Both the position numbers and the translations under genes were made by a program. The notes below the pieces were generated by a model, which saw nothing but the letters and a program-made list of their open reading frames with translations, was not told where the DNA came from and made no database searches. A stretch of 64,000 bases of DNA from Ferroacidibacillus organovorans (GTDB lineage Bacteria; Bacillota; Bacilli; Alicyclobacillales; SLC66), in NCBI RefSeq assembly GCF_001642725.1, contig NZ_LSUQ01000002.1, forward strand, positions 1 through 64,000. The letters are read 5' to 3'. This document shows, piece after piece, positions 38,171-47,288 of the stretch (positions within the stretch are counted from its first letter, which is position 1; every line of letters starts with the position of its first letter).

Positions 38171-39949
38171 TTAAGAACCCTCCACACGCATCGACGAGAC
38201 ACGTTTTTCAACCCGCAAGGCCACGCGCCATGTTCTGATTCGCCACGCGCGGATTCTCACGATCAGTTGGCCAAGTCCATACACGGCGATCAAAATCGTC
38301 ATGCCAAGCAGTGTGAGCGCCGACCCCTGTGACCATAGAAACGCGTTAAACTTTGCGGCGATCAAGACGGGAAACGGCGGCTGACCGGGCGGATAGAGCA
38401 AGGAGGATGCGGGCAGTTCAAAAAAGGTCCCGATGAACGCCAACAACCACGTCGAGAGCACCGTTCCCCGAATGAGTGGAAAAACGATGACGCGAAGCAG
38501 GCGCAGACGTTTTGCACCCAACACCTGCGCGGCGCGCAGAAGGTTGACCGAAACTTGACTGAGCGCGCCCATCTGCAGGCGTATCGAGTACGGCAGCGAC
38601 CCCGCGATATAGGCAAGCGAGAGGCACACTGGCGTTCCGTAGAGTACGAGATGCAGCGGGATCAACCACACGCCATTCCACGCGAGCACAAAACCCGCCG
38701 CCATGACGACGCCTGGAACTGCGATCGAACCAATGATGATGATACTGAGAACGCGATTCAGCGCAGTTTTTACGAATGACATTTGAAAAGAAATCAAAAG
38801 CCCCAATCCAGCAGCGGCGAAACCGCTGATGAGCGCATATGCGACCGAGTTTCCGAGCGCCGCCATCCCACCGCCCGTGATGAGCGCGTGGTTAAAATGT
38901 TGGAATGTCCAGTTGTTGCTCGCAATCCCACTCGTCATGTTTTTCCAGAGCGCGGCACAGAGCGTCGCGCCCATCGGCAAGATCAAGGAACCAAGAGCGA
39001 TCCCATATGCGAGAACGACCCACAGCTTGCCGCCGGCCATGCGAACGCTTGGCCGCTGCGAGGTTGAGATGGTGGCGAATCCTCGCCTTGACAAGATAAA
39101 AAACTGAAGCCACAGCGCCATGCCTGTGACGACAAGCAGCACGAGAGACAAGACAGCAGCGGCTGAAAAATTGACGGGCGCCTGACTGAGTGCCGCATAG
39201 ATCTGATACGAGAGAAGGGGAATCTGCATCTGCGGCGTGATCGCGGCGGCAAACCCAAAATCGCCGAAGCCTTCTGCGAAGGCGATCGAAGTCCCTGCCA
39301 GAAGCGCCGGAAGCAACAGGGGAAGAATCACGCTGCGCAACACGCGAGCAGGTTTCCCGCCGCTAAGCCGCGCTGCATCGACCAATTCGCCGCCGATGTT
39401 TGCAATCGCCTGCTCCACTGCAAAGTGAACAAATGGAAAATAGCGAAAGCCCATGACGACCACCAGTCCAGTCGGCGAAAAGAACCAGCCGGAAAAACCG
39501 TTTGGCATGTGAAAGAGTTGCGCCAGAATCCCGTTATCTTGCATCAGGATGACCCACCCCTGAGCGATGATGTACGATGGCGCAAAAAAGACGACCCAAA
39601 TGCAGACGCGAAGGATCGTTCGCGCGATGCCCCTTGTACGCGCTAATCCGATGGCTGTTATCACGCCCAAGATGCTGGCAAGGAGCGCAGAGAGAACGCC
39701 AAACAACAGGCTGTTCACAATCGCGCTCGCGTTTCCTGGGTCGGAAAAGGTACCAGAGAATGCGCTCAGTGAGAAGCGAAAGGAAGGCGTCATGTCAAAC
39801 GCGTGGGGGAACGCTACCAGTAGCAGTAGCGTCCCCATGGGATAGATCATCAAAATGAAGAGGATGAGAAGACTTGGCGTCGCCCCGACGGCGCGCAGGC
39901 GGCGCGCAATTCTCTCATAGCGCGCGCGATTATTGGACAATGTTGTCAT
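38171..39949 (-). CDS. ABC transporter permease with two fused channel domains (FbpB-like)
   Basis: 592 aa with about 12 helices in two halves, each a BPD-type channel unit. The EAA-like loops read LVDAARLSGGKPARVLRSV and LRAAQVLGAKRLRLLRVI. One chain replaces two permeases, as in FbpB and PhnU/V-like importers. It starts 20 bases inside the binding-protein gene, so translation is coupled. Confidence 0.9.
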   Translation of the reverse strand: MTTLSNNRARYERIARRLRAVGATPSLLILFILMIYPMGTLLLLVAFPHAFDMTPSFRFSLSAFSGTFSDPGNASAIVNSLLFGVLSALLASILGVITAIGLARTRGIARTILRVCIWVVFFAPSYIIAQGWVILMQDNGILAQLFHMPNGFSGWFFSPTGLVVVMGFRYFPFVHFAVEQAIANIGGELVDAARLSGGKPARVLRSVILPLLLPALLAGTSIAFAEGFGDFGFAAAITPQMQIPLLSYQIYAALSQAPVNFSAAAVLSLVLLVVTGMALWLQFFILSRRGFATISTSQRPSVRMAGGKLWVVLAYGIALGSLILPMGATLCAALWKNMTSGIASNNWTFQHFNHALITGGGMAALGNSVAYALISGFAAAGLGLLISFQMSFVKTALNRVLSIIIIGSIAVPGVVMAAGFVLAWNGVWLIPLHLVLYGTPVCLSLAYIAGSLPYSIRLQMGALSQVSVNLLRAAQVLGAKRLRLLRVIVFPLIRGTVLSTWLLAFIGTFFELPASSLLYPPGQPPFPVLIAAKFNAFLWSQGSALTLLGMTILIAVYGLGQLIVRIRAWRIRTWRVALRVEKRVSSMRVEGS

Positions 39950-41024
39950 GGAACCATGTCTTGATCTGATTTTCAGTCGCGGCAGCGCGCACCGGGTTTA
40001 CGCGAACCCAGTGAATGCCTGCCTGTTGCCGCTGCGGATCGGGCTTCAATCCCTTGATGATCGGATTAAAATACGAATCGCCGCCGCCGTTGGCTGGATT
40101 CAACATGATCTTTTGCCCCTGTGGTGAGAGGACAAACTGGACAAACGCTTTGGCGGCCGCCATATCCGGCGCGTTTTTGTCAATCGCCATCACGCCTGGC
40201 AGCATCGCAACGCCAGTCGATGGATACACGATGCGGATCGGTTCACCAGACGCTTTTGCTTTCGTCAGTGCGGAGTCTTGAATCATGATCACCTTGACTT
40301 GGCCAGTCAAAAGGGCATTGAGCGTCACGCCGTTTGTCGGGAAAACCTTCAGTCCATTTGCTTTGAGCGCTTTAAAGTAAGCTTCTCCACCTTTGACGCC
40401 GCGCTGCTGCATGATGCCTGCGACGAATGGATAGGTCGGACCAGAAATGCTTGGATCATTCATCGCCACTTGACCTTTGAAACGCGGTGAGAGCAAATCA
40501 TTCCACGAGGTAGGCGCCTGTTTTGGCGAGAGATATTTTGTGTTATAGGCGATCGCCGCCGCCGCAGTTACGGATGCCGGAAAATAGGCGTGATCCTTCG
40601 GGAGCAAGGAGTGCCCGAGCGGCGTATAGTTTGACATATCGGATGGAGTAAAACCTTTTAGGAGCATGCCTTGGTTGGCGAGGGATTGCATGGTGGAGTC
40701 GCCGTCAAACCATGCGATGTCCCAGTGCGGATTGGTGCGCTCTGCCTCCATGCGGGCTACGATGTTTCCTGTCGAGTCATCCACGAGGTTCACTTGAATG
40801 CCCGTCTTCTTTTGAAACGCCGCCGCCATCGCCGCATCGTAGCCTTGCGCTGAGTACAGCACCAGATGACCCTTGGCTGCGGAAGCGCGCTTGGCGCTCG
40901 ACGCGTGCGGTTGTTGTGCGTTTGCAGGCACGCTTGTCGTAGATGCGTGGAGTGCAAAAGGAACAATCACAAGCGTTGCGAGTACGCCTGCTCCAAGCGT
41001 TATCCCCGTACGTGTTTTCAACAT
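39930..41024 (-). CDS. Fe(III)/2-aminoethylphosphonate-type substrate-binding protein
   Basis: 364 aa, a family 1 periplasmic-binding fold: LVLYSAQGYDAAMAAAFQKK at the mature start, WFDGDSTMQSLANQG, then AIAYNTKYLSPKQAPTSW. The Tyr pair typical of strict ferric-binding FbpA is not clear, so phosphonate or another anion remains possible. The signal peptide has no lipobox cysteine, so the protein should be secreted or held by its N-terminus. SD GAGGGGG lies 4 bases before the ATG. First gene of the operon. Divergent from a PHS-type MFS gene. Confidence 0.85.
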   Translation of the reverse strand: MLKTRTGITLGAGVLATLVIVPFALHASTTSVPANAQQPHASSAKRASAAKGHLVLYSAQGYDAAMAAAFQKKTGIQVNLVDDSTGNIVARMEAERTNPHWDIAWFDGDSTMQSLANQGMLLKGFTPSDMSNYTPLGHSLLPKDHAYFPASVTAAAAIAYNTKYLSPKQAPTSWNDLLSPRFKGQVAMNDPSISGPTYPFVAGIMQQRGVKGGEAYFKALKANGLKVFPTNGVTLNALLTGQVKVIMIQDSALTKAKASGEPIRIVYPSTGVAMLPGVMAIDKNAPDMAAAKAFVQFVLSPQGQKIMLNPANGGGDSYFNPIIKGLKPDPQRQQAGIHWVRVNPVRAAATENQIKTWFHDNIVQ

Positions 41025-41169
41025 AAATCCCCCTCGTGTCTGATTCGTGATTGCGTTCTATCATTCTCTTAACCTTCACGCGTCTAAGCATACGGTCGCT
41101 TTGTAAACCTAACGTGTGGGGAGTATCTACATCAGGTAAATATTCGGTATAGAATGCCTTGGCAGATCG

Positions 41170-41191
41170 TTACATTTACAAAACCTTTACA
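41170..41191. promoter_or_regulatory. TTTACA direct repeats, possible Pho box
   Basis: TTACA at 41170, then TTTACA at 41175-41180 and 41186-41191, the latter two with an 11-base period as in Bacillus PhoP boxes. It sits between a phosphonate/iron-type ABC operon and a PHS-family transporter, both plausible phosphate-starvation genes. Only two well-spaced repeats are present, so evidence is modest. Confidence 0.3.
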
Positions 41192-41305
41192 CATTGATTA
41201 TCCTTTCTTCACGAAAGAGCGATAAACTTACGTTGTATTCATCAAGTGCGGTTGAAGACACAGCCGCGTGCTATAAAACCTATTTTTTAAAGGAGCGTAC
41301 ATTCA

Positions 41306-42703
41306 GTGGCAACAAACTCAGGGGTCTTACATGCGTTCGATGAGAGTGGGCTGCAAAAATTCCACTGGAAAACCATGTTTACCACGGGAATGGGTTTCTT
41401 TACAGATGCATACGATCTCTTTATTATCGGTACCGTAACTGCAATCCTTACTCCTCTATGGCATTTGAGCACGACCGAATTGGCCATTCTAAACAGCACA
41501 TCCTTAGCGGCGGCGGCACTCGGCGCACTTTTTTTTGGCAAACTGATGGATGTCCTTGGCCGCAAAGCCATGTATGGCATCGAAGTGATCCTCTTGACGC
41601 TCGGTGCTGTATTATCCGCGTTCGCGCCTTCCTTTGGCTGGCTCGTCCTCTTTCGCTTCCTTGTAGGTCTTGGCGTAGGCGGTGACTATCCTACCAGTTC
41701 TGTCATTATGAGTGAATACTCCAATCGCAAAAATCGCGGTTTACTTGTCACCATGGTGTTCTCGATGCAAGGCCTCGGCCTTTTGGCAGGTCCATTGATC
41801 GCGTCCATTCTCCTCTCGACAGGAATGTCTCACGCAATCGCATGGCGCGTCATGCTTGGCCTCGGCGCCATCCCTGCCGCTTCTGTCATTTATCTGCGCA
41901 GAAAATTGTCCGAAACACCGCGCTATCTCGTTTCTGTAAAACAGGATCAAGCCAAAGCGGCAGAGATCGTGAGTGGACTGACTGGCGCGACGGTTTCGGC
42001 TGTAGAAAGCACGCCGCAAGCAACGCAAAAGCCTACCTTCTTAACGCGTAAAAATATTGTCCGCCTCATCGGAACAGCGGGTAGCTGGTTTCTGATCGAC
42101 GTGGCATTCTATGGCAATGGCGTTTCTTCGCAGCTTATCTTAAAGGCTCTGTTACCAAATGCATCACTTGTCACGACCACGCTCGTGGCCGCCGCAATCT
42201 TCCTGGTCGCCGCGGTTCCCGGATACTTTGTCGCCGCAAAATACATGGATCGCATCGGTCGCAAAGTGATTCAAAGCGTTGGCTTTGGCGTTATGGCGCT
42301 CGCATACCTCTCTTTGTTCCTGGTGCCCGCCATCGCAAAGCTTCCCATTCTGTTTTTAATCATCTATGGTGTCAGCTACTTCTTCATTGAATTTGGCCCG
42401 AACACAACGACCTTCTTAGTCCCATCCGAAGTCTTCCCGACCCGCTTGCGCGGCACGGGCCACGGCATGTCCGCCGCAGGCGGAAAGATCGGCGCCTTCC
42501 TTGGCGCCTTCGTGCTCCCAGGCATTCTAAAATCAGCAGGTCTTAGCAGCACCATGGGACTTCTGGCTGGCGTGTCAGCACTCGGTATTCTACTCACCTT
42601 GATCACACTGCCAGAAATGAAGCAACGCTCCCTGGAAGAAAACGAGTTACCGATCGCCCAACAGCCTTCTGCAGCAAAAAGCCTGTCTGTAACCTACTCT
42701 TAA
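41306..42703 (+). CDS. MFS transporter, phosphate:H+ symporter (PHS)-like
   Basis: 465 aa with 12 helices. GFFTDAYDLFIIG in helix 1 and GVGGDYPTSSVIMSEYSNRK after helix 4 are the signatures of Pho84-type phosphate symporters; GKLMDVLGRKAMYG is the MFS loop 2-3 motif. The same fold also carries aromatic acids and sugars, so the substrate is an inference. The start is GTG 41306 with AAAGGAG 10 bases upstream. Single gene closed by a strong terminator. Confidence 0.85.
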   Translation: MATNSGVLHAFDESGLQKFHWKTMFTTGMGFFTDAYDLFIIGTVTAILTPLWHLSTTELAILNSTSLAAAALGALFFGKLMDVLGRKAMYGIEVILLTLGAVLSAFAPSFGWLVLFRFLVGLGVGGDYPTSSVIMSEYSNRKNRGLLVTMVFSMQGLGLLAGPLIASILLSTGMSHAIAWRVMLGLGAIPAASVIYLRRKLSETPRYLVSVKQDQAKAAEIVSGLTGATVSAVESTPQATQKPTFLTRKNIVRLIGTAGSWFLIDVAFYGNGVSSQLILKALLPNASLVTTTLVAAAIFLVAAVPGYFVAAKYMDRIGRKVIQSVGFGVMALAYLSLFLVPAIAKLPILFLIIYGVSYFFIEFGPNTTTFLVPSEVFPTRLRGTGHGMSAAGGKIGAFLGAFVLPGILKSAGLSSTMGLLAGVSALGILLTLITLPEMKQRSLEENELPIAQQPSAAKSLSVTYS

Positions 42704-42707
42704 TACG

Positions 42708-42766
42708 ACACAAAAAACACCTGACGTTTTGCTCGAGCGACGAGCGACGTCAGGTGTTTTTTGTGT
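42708..42766. terminator. 20-bp perfect bidirectional terminator
   Basis: Arms 42708-42727 and 42747-42766 are exactly complementary, with AAAAAA/TTTTTT flanking a CACCTGACGT core. The loop has its own GCTCG/CGAGC stem (42731-42735 with 42741-42745). It serves both the MFS gene and convergent hutP. Confidence 0.92.
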
Positions 42767-42788
42767 TCACGCTCCATAACAGAACAGA

Positions 42789-43235
42789 CTACATGTGATT
42801 GATCCCGATGCCAAGCGCCTCATGCTCCCACCCTTTGACGGGCGCGCCGATCGTGCCATAAAAAGCGACGGCGATCCACTCCCCTTCGTCAGGCGACGCA
42901 TAGGGCCTCCCACGCACAATCGAAAAGCGCAGCCCCACCGTTCGCAACTGTGCCCCAAACGAGACGACGCCGCGCCCCACACCCAGTAACGCTTCCATAA
43001 TCGCGTGATACAGCGCGTGTTCCTCGCGATACCGCTCTGAACTGATGATTCCATTTTTCTTCGCCGCCGTCTCCACTGCCGCAACAATCTTTTGCGAATC
43101 CATCGTGCCCACTCTACCCAGGGCCACCGTAAAGCCGCTCTCATCAAGCGCTTTGAGCAGGCGATCCTGCTCCTCTCCCTCACCGGAGAGTACGAGTAGC
43201 ATCGCCGCTTTACCGATTTGATTTTTAGGAAACAT
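42789..43235 (-). CDS. hutP: HutP, histidine-dependent RNA antiterminator
   Basis: 148 aa from the ATG at 43235 (GGGGTGG upstream), the same length as Bacillus HutP; a TTG at 43256 would add seven residues. HutP forms a hexamer that, with L-histidine and Mg2+, binds NAG triplets in the hut leader and prevents termination. Metal-binding histidines are kept in EEHALYHAIMEA and GWEHEALGIGINHM, and the core LRTVGLRFSIVRG, EWIAVAFYGTIGAPVKG is highly similar. Unlike Bacillus, where hutP is first in the operon, here it is last, 96 bases after hutH. Confidence 0.95.
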   Translation of the reverse strand: MFPKNQIGKAAMLLVLSGEGEEQDRLLKALDESGFTVALGRVGTMDSQKIVAAVETAAKKNGIISSERYREEHALYHAIMEALLGVGRGVVSFGAQLRTVGLRFSIVRGRPYASPDEGEWIAVAFYGTIGAPVKGWEHEALGIGINHM

Positions 43236-43331
43236 CGCGCCCACCCCACTTGTCAATCCAAATCACGCCTATAGCTTACCACGAAGCGTCGCAGCGACGT
43301 TCCCTGCAGTTTTCTCATGTGACAATGATCC

Positions 43332-44819
43332 TCAGACAAACGATTGGCTGATCCAGTGGGCAAGACGCTCAATGTCTTCGGAATAGGCGCGATCCTGATC
43401 GATAAAAGGGACGCTCGCGCGAATCTGCTGATGCAGTTTGCGCGTTTTTGGCGCCAGTCGATCGACGCCGCGAAGATCGGCCGCCTGCGCGGCGCAAATT
43501 CCCTCGATGGCGAGCACCCGCCGAACATTATGGATGATCTGATGCGCGTGGCGTGCGCCGATCGTTCCCATACTCACGTGATCCTCCTGATTGGCCGAAG
43601 AGGGGATGGAATCCACGCTCGCCGGATGCGCCAACGTCTTGTTTTCTGATACCAACGATGCGGCAGCGTACTGTGTGATCATCAGTCCCGATTGAAGGCC
43701 TGGCTGTGGACTCAAAAAGGCTGGCAGATCATTTAGCTGCGGATTGACCAGACGCTCAATCCGGCGCTCGGAAATGTTGGCGAGCTCTGCCATCGCGATT
43801 CCGAGGAAATCCATCGCAAACGCGATGGGCTGCCCGTGGAAATTACCTCCGGATATCACGCGTCCAGTGTCTGAGAAAATGAGCGGGTTGTCGGTTGCAG
43901 CATTCATCTCAATGAGTAATTTCTCCTTGACATAAGTAAGTACCTGACGGATCGCTCCGTGCACCTGCGGAATACAGCGCAGCGAGTACGCATCCTGTAC
44001 GCGAATCTCTCCCTGTCTTGTCGTCAACTGGCTCCCTTCCACATATGAAAGCACCCGATCGGCAACCTCGCGCTGCTCAGGATAGGGGCGAACATCCTGC
44101 GCTTCTGGCGCGAACGCGTCAACGACACCGCGCAACGCCTCTAAAGTGAGCGCGGCGACGCCATCCGCAAATTCCGCCAGGCGCTCCGCCTCAAGGTAGG
44201 CGATCACGCCCACCGCGGTCATCGCCTGCGTGCCATTGATCAGCGCCAAACCTTCTTTTGCCTGCAGGCGAATCGGCGTCAGTCCCGCTTGCGAGAGCGC
44301 CTCCCCACCGCTCATCACTCTCCCGTCATAGTGCGCCTTGCCTTCGCCGATCAGCACGAGCGCCAAGTGAGCAAGCGGCGCCAGATCGCCACTCGCGCCG
44401 AGCGACCCTTGGCTCGGAATCACCGGATGGATTTGCTGGTTCAGGCAATCCACCAAGCGCTGCAATGTCTCTTTGCGACAGCCCGAGTAGCCTTTGGCAA
44501 GCGCGTTTGCGCGCAACAGCAGCATGGCGCGGCTGACTCTTTCTGAAAACGGATCGCCGATGCCACACGCGTGACTGCGGATCAGATTCAGTTGCAGCGC
44601 TTCAACGTCACCGACTGGAATCACAACGTCACTGAATTTGCCAAACCCTGTCGTGACACCATAGATCACGTTCCCCTCCGCGAGATTGCGCTCGACAACC
44701 GCTCTACTTTTCTCGATGTTTTGCCAGGCGTTCGGGTGAATCTCAACGGATTCAAAGTCGTACAGAACACGCGCCACCTGATCGAGGGTGAGTCCGTTTC
44801 CATCCAAATAAATCGTCAT
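43332..44819 (-). CDS. hutH: Histidine ammonia-lyase
   Basis: 495 aa. The MIO cofactor-forming Ala-Ser-Gly is in [13 protein letters not shown]. The N-terminal [10 protein letters not shown] and later [14 protein letters not shown] are family motifs. It converts histidine to urocanate and ammonia, the first step of the pathway. SD AGGAG is 8 bases before the ATG. A 207-base gap separates it from hutG and contains a promoter, a NAG-triplet site and a terminator hairpin, so hutH-hutP are a separately controlled unit. Confidence 0.97.
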   Translation of the reverse strand: MTIYLDGNGLTLDQVARVLYDFESVEIHPNAWQNIEKSRAVVERNLAEGNVIYGVTTGFGKFSDVVIPVGDVEALQLNLIRSHACGIGDPFSERVSRAMLLLRANALAKGYSGCRKETLQRLVDCLNQQIHPVIPSQGSLGASGDLAPLAHLALVLIGEGKAHYDGRVMSGGEALSQAGLTPIRLQAKEGLALINGTQAMTAVGVIAYLEAERLAEFADGVAALTLEALRGVVDAFAPEAQDVRPYPEQREVADRVLSYVEGSQLTTRQGEIRVQDAYSLRCIPQVHGAIRQVLTYVKEKLLIEMNAATDNPLIFSDTGRVISGGNFHGQPIAFAMDFLGIAMAELANISERRIERLVNPQLNDLPAFLSPQPGLQSGLMITQYAAASLVSENKTLAHPASVDSIPSSANQEDHVSMGTIGARHAHQIIHNVRRVLAIEGICAAQAADLRGVDRLAPKTRKLHQQIRASVPFIDQDRAYSEDIERLAHWISQSFV

Positions 44820-44871
44820 CTCGTCAACTCCTATTGGAATACCGTTCCGAAACAGCGCGCGTGCTATGCGT

Positions 44872-44925
44872 AAAAAGATAGAGAGGACTAGAGCAAGAAA
44901 CCGAAGTTTCCTACCCTAGCCCCCT
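44872..44925 (-). terminator. Leader terminator hairpin upstream of hutH
   Basis: On the minus-strand RNA, 44925 to 44882 folds into a 20-bp stem (some G-U pairs) capped by a stable C(UUCG)G tetraloop, followed by CUAUCUUUUU. The 5' arm contains two UAG triplets. Its location in an untranslated leader, not after a gene, indicates attenuation, as in the Bacillus hut leader. Confidence 0.72.
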
Positions 44926-44971
44926 ACTCACACATCGCTATGGGCTGTTTTATCTCATCGCGTTCATTTCA

Positions 44972-44988
44972 CTCATGACTTGTGACTA
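44972..44988 (-). promoter_or_regulatory. HutP-type RNA site: three NAG triplets with 4-base spacers
   Basis: The leader RNA reads UAGUCACAAGUCAUGAG, that is UAG-N4-AAG-N4-GAG, the arrangement bound by HutP in Bacillus site I. It lies about 47 bases upstream of the leader hairpin. Further NAG triplets (CAG-N4-UAG at 44938-44947, and UAGs in the hairpin arm) could form a second site. Confidence 0.6.
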
Positions 44989-45001
44989 CCTACCTTGTTA
45001 A

Positions 45002-45030
45002 AACCTATGCCGCGCGCGGCGAATTGTCAA
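45002..45030 (-). promoter_or_regulatory. Sigma-A promoter of hutH-hutP
   Basis: TTGACA (45025-45030), 17 bases, then TAGGTT (45002-45007). The -35 overlaps the hutG stop codon. A start near 44995 would give a leader of about 175 bases. Confidence 0.55.
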
Positions 45031-45989
45031 ACGTTCGCACCTTTTGCGAGTGATTTTCCCGCTAAAAACGCCAAAAGGAGGTTTGTCGCCACACGCGTCG
45101 TAAAATCCCGCACGTCCTGCGCAGGATCGGCGCACACAAAATCAACGGCTTGAACGTTCGATTTTGCCCCGAGCCACTCCAGTGCCTCGAGCGCATCCCA
45201 GACCGTGAGACCACCCGGCCCCGGCGCCGGAACACCTGGCACGAAGCTCTGATCGAGCACATCCATGTCAAAGCTCACATACACGCCATCCGTCTCTTTG
45301 CTCACGTGAGCATACGCTTCTTCGAGCACCTGTGCGAGCCCCGTCCGAAACACCTGCCGCGCCGTCACAACCGTGACGCCTTCCTGCACAACATACGCGT
45401 GATACGCCTTTGCGTTCACGTAGTCGCGGATGCCGATTTGCACCACGTGTCTCCCGGCAATCGCGCCTGAGTCGAGCAATGTCCGAAACGGTGTGCCGTT
45501 GGAACGTCCGCCATCCTCCAGATTCCGCACGTCATGGTGCGCGTCAAAGTGAATGACCCCATACGTCCGCTTGGTGGCGCGCGTCAGTCCGAGCAGCGCA
45601 GCGCCTGTGATCGAGTGGTCACCGCCAAGTAGCACGAGCGGCTGTGCATGCGTCTCGCCATAAGAGTACACCGCATCTTCGATCCACTTCTGGCACAGTG
45701 CGAGATCCGTAAGATGCATCTGCACATTTCCGAGATCCGCAACGCGCAGTCGCTCGCTCAGATCCATTTGGTGATGGACACTGTACGGGCTGTAGCTGTG
45801 AAACAGCGCACGAATCGCGTCCGGAAGCCGGAAAGCGGCTGAGTGGCTGATCGATGTCTTACTGAGCGGCGCCCCGAGCAAGGCGATGTCAAACCTGCTC
45901 GCGCTGTCATACGGAAACACCCAATCCGCGACCTTCGGGTCAAGGCGATCGCGAAATCGCGAAAATGGAGGTTCAACACGTTGTATCAA
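45027..45989 (-). CDS. hutG: Formimidoylglutamase
   Basis: 320 aa from TTG 45989, which overlaps the hutI stop (TTGA) and has AAAGGTGG 7 bases upstream; the frame is open for 79 more codons inside hutI. It is an arginase-family Mn enzyme with GGDHSIT, HFDAHHDVRN and SFDMDVLDQSF. It cleaves formiminoglutamate to glutamate and formamide, the last step. The hut context separates it from arginase (rocF elsewhere in this window). Confidence 0.93.
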   Translation of the reverse strand: MIQRVEPPFSRFRDRLDPKVADWVFPYDSASRFDIALLGAPLSKTSISHSAAFRLPDAIRALFHSYSPYSVHHQMDLSERLRVADLGNVQMHLTDLALCQKWIEDAVYSYGETHAQPLVLLGGDHSITGAALLGLTRATKRTYGVIHFDAHHDVRNLEDGGRSNGTPFRTLLDSGAIAGRHVVQIGIRDYVNAKAYHAYVVQEGVTVVTARQVFRTGLAQVLEEAYAHVSKETDGVYVSFDMDVLDQSFVPGVPAPGPGGLTVWDALEALEWLGAKSNVQAVDFVCADPAQDVRDFTTRVATNLLLAFLAGKSLAKGANV

Positions 45990-47272
45990 AAGGGTACCAC
46001 CTTTCCATCTGTGACGACGATTCTCCCTTTTTTCACCACCGTATCGACGTGATTGATCCCAAAGTGATACGGAAGGTAGGCGAGATTTGGCGCGTGATAA
46101 AGGACAAGATCCGCCTGCTTGCCAACTTCCAGGCTGCCAATCTGATCCGCCCGTCCGATCGCGTGCGCCGCGTTGATTGTAAGCGCCGTGATTACCTCTT
46201 CTGGCGTCATCCGCAGATGAAGACACGCCAAGGTCATCACAAGTTGGAGTGACTCCGTCGGCGAACTCCCCGGGTTATAGTCGGTCGAAAGTGCGACTGA
46301 CACGCCCATCTCAATCATCGCGCGCGCCCGCGCGTGATTGGCCACACGCAGGTTAAACGAGGTGGCCGGCAGACAGACGGCGACGACACCCGCGCGCGCC
46401 ATCGCGTTCAGTCCTTCGTCAGTCGCCGCCAGCAGGTGTTCCGCAGAGATACAACCAAGCTCCGCCGCCAGTTCCGCGCCGCCCATCGATTCAATCTCGT
46501 CTGCGTGGATTTTCAGCCCGAACCCAAGCGTGCGCGCCGCGCGCAGGATCGCACGTGACTGCTCCACGGTGAACACGCCGTGCTCGCAAAACACGTCACA
46601 AAACTCCGCGAGGCCAAGCCGTTTGATCTCGGGAAGCATCGTGTCGATCACGGTCGACACATACGCGTCCGCGCGCTCCTTGTACTCAGTAGGCACCGCG
46701 TGCGCGCCCATGAATGTTGACACCACGTCGACCGCGTGCGTCTCTTGCAAACGCTTTGCGACGCGCAGTTGTTTCAGTTCATCCTCGAGCGTGAGGCCAT
46801 ACCCACTTTTCGCCTCGACCGTCGTCGCGCCATAAAGCAGCATCGTGTCAAGACTCTTTTTTGCCTTCACATAGAGTTCATCCTCTGTCGCCGCGCGCGT
46901 CATTTCCACCGTGCTAAGGATTCCTCCGCCTTGCGCCAGAATCTCTAAGTAGGTTACACCCCGTAACTTTAGCGCAAGCTCGTGCTCCCGCGATCCGCCG
47001 TGCACGAGGTGTGTGTGCGGATCGATAAGACCTGGCGTCACCAGCCGCCCCTGCGCGTCCAGTTCTTGCAAAATCGCGCGCCCTGCGATCTGATCGCGCA
47101 CATCCTCCTCGCGCCCTGCCGCGAGGATCAAGCCATCGCCAATCGCCACGGCGCCGCCTGCGACCGCGCCGATTTCTGCCATGCTCGCACCTGAGCGCGG
47201 ACCTGGCCCTCCGCGCATCGTGATCAGCGTCCCGACATTGTGCACCAGCAGGTCCACTGCGCCTTCTGCCAC
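45986..47272 (-). CDS. hutI: Imidazolonepropionase
   Basis: 428 aa from GTG 47272 with GGGAGG 7 bases upstream. An amidohydrolase with metal-binding PHTHLVHGGSREHE, later HADEI and ALSTDYNPGSSP. It opens imidazolonepropionate to formiminoglutamate. It lies 16 bases after hutU, and its end overlaps the hutG start. Confidence 0.96.
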   Translation of the reverse strand: MAEGAVDLLVHNVGTLITMRGGPGPRSGASMAEIGAVAGGAVAIGDGLILAAGREEDVRDQIAGRAILQELDAQGRLVTPGLIDPHTHLVHGGSREHELALKLRGVTYLEILAQGGGILSTVEMTRAATEDELYVKAKKSLDTMLLYGATTVEAKSGYGLTLEDELKQLRVAKRLQETHAVDVVSTFMGAHAVPTEYKERADAYVSTVIDTMLPEIKRLGLAEFCDVFCEHGVFTVEQSRAILRAARTLGFGLKIHADEIESMGGAELAAELGCISAEHLLAATDEGLNAMARAGVVAVCLPATSFNLRVANHARARAMIEMGVSVALSTDYNPGSSPTESLQLVMTLACLHLRMTPEEVITALTINAAHAIGRADQIGSLEVGKQADLVLYHAPNLAYLPYHFGINHVDTVVKKGRIVVTDGKVVPF

Positions 47273-47288
47273 GTTCTTCCCTCCCGTC

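Noticed and set aside
45990-46226. N-terminal extension of hutG
   Set aside because: Lies wholly inside hutI, lacks arginase-family similarity, and a TTG with a good SD exists at 45989.
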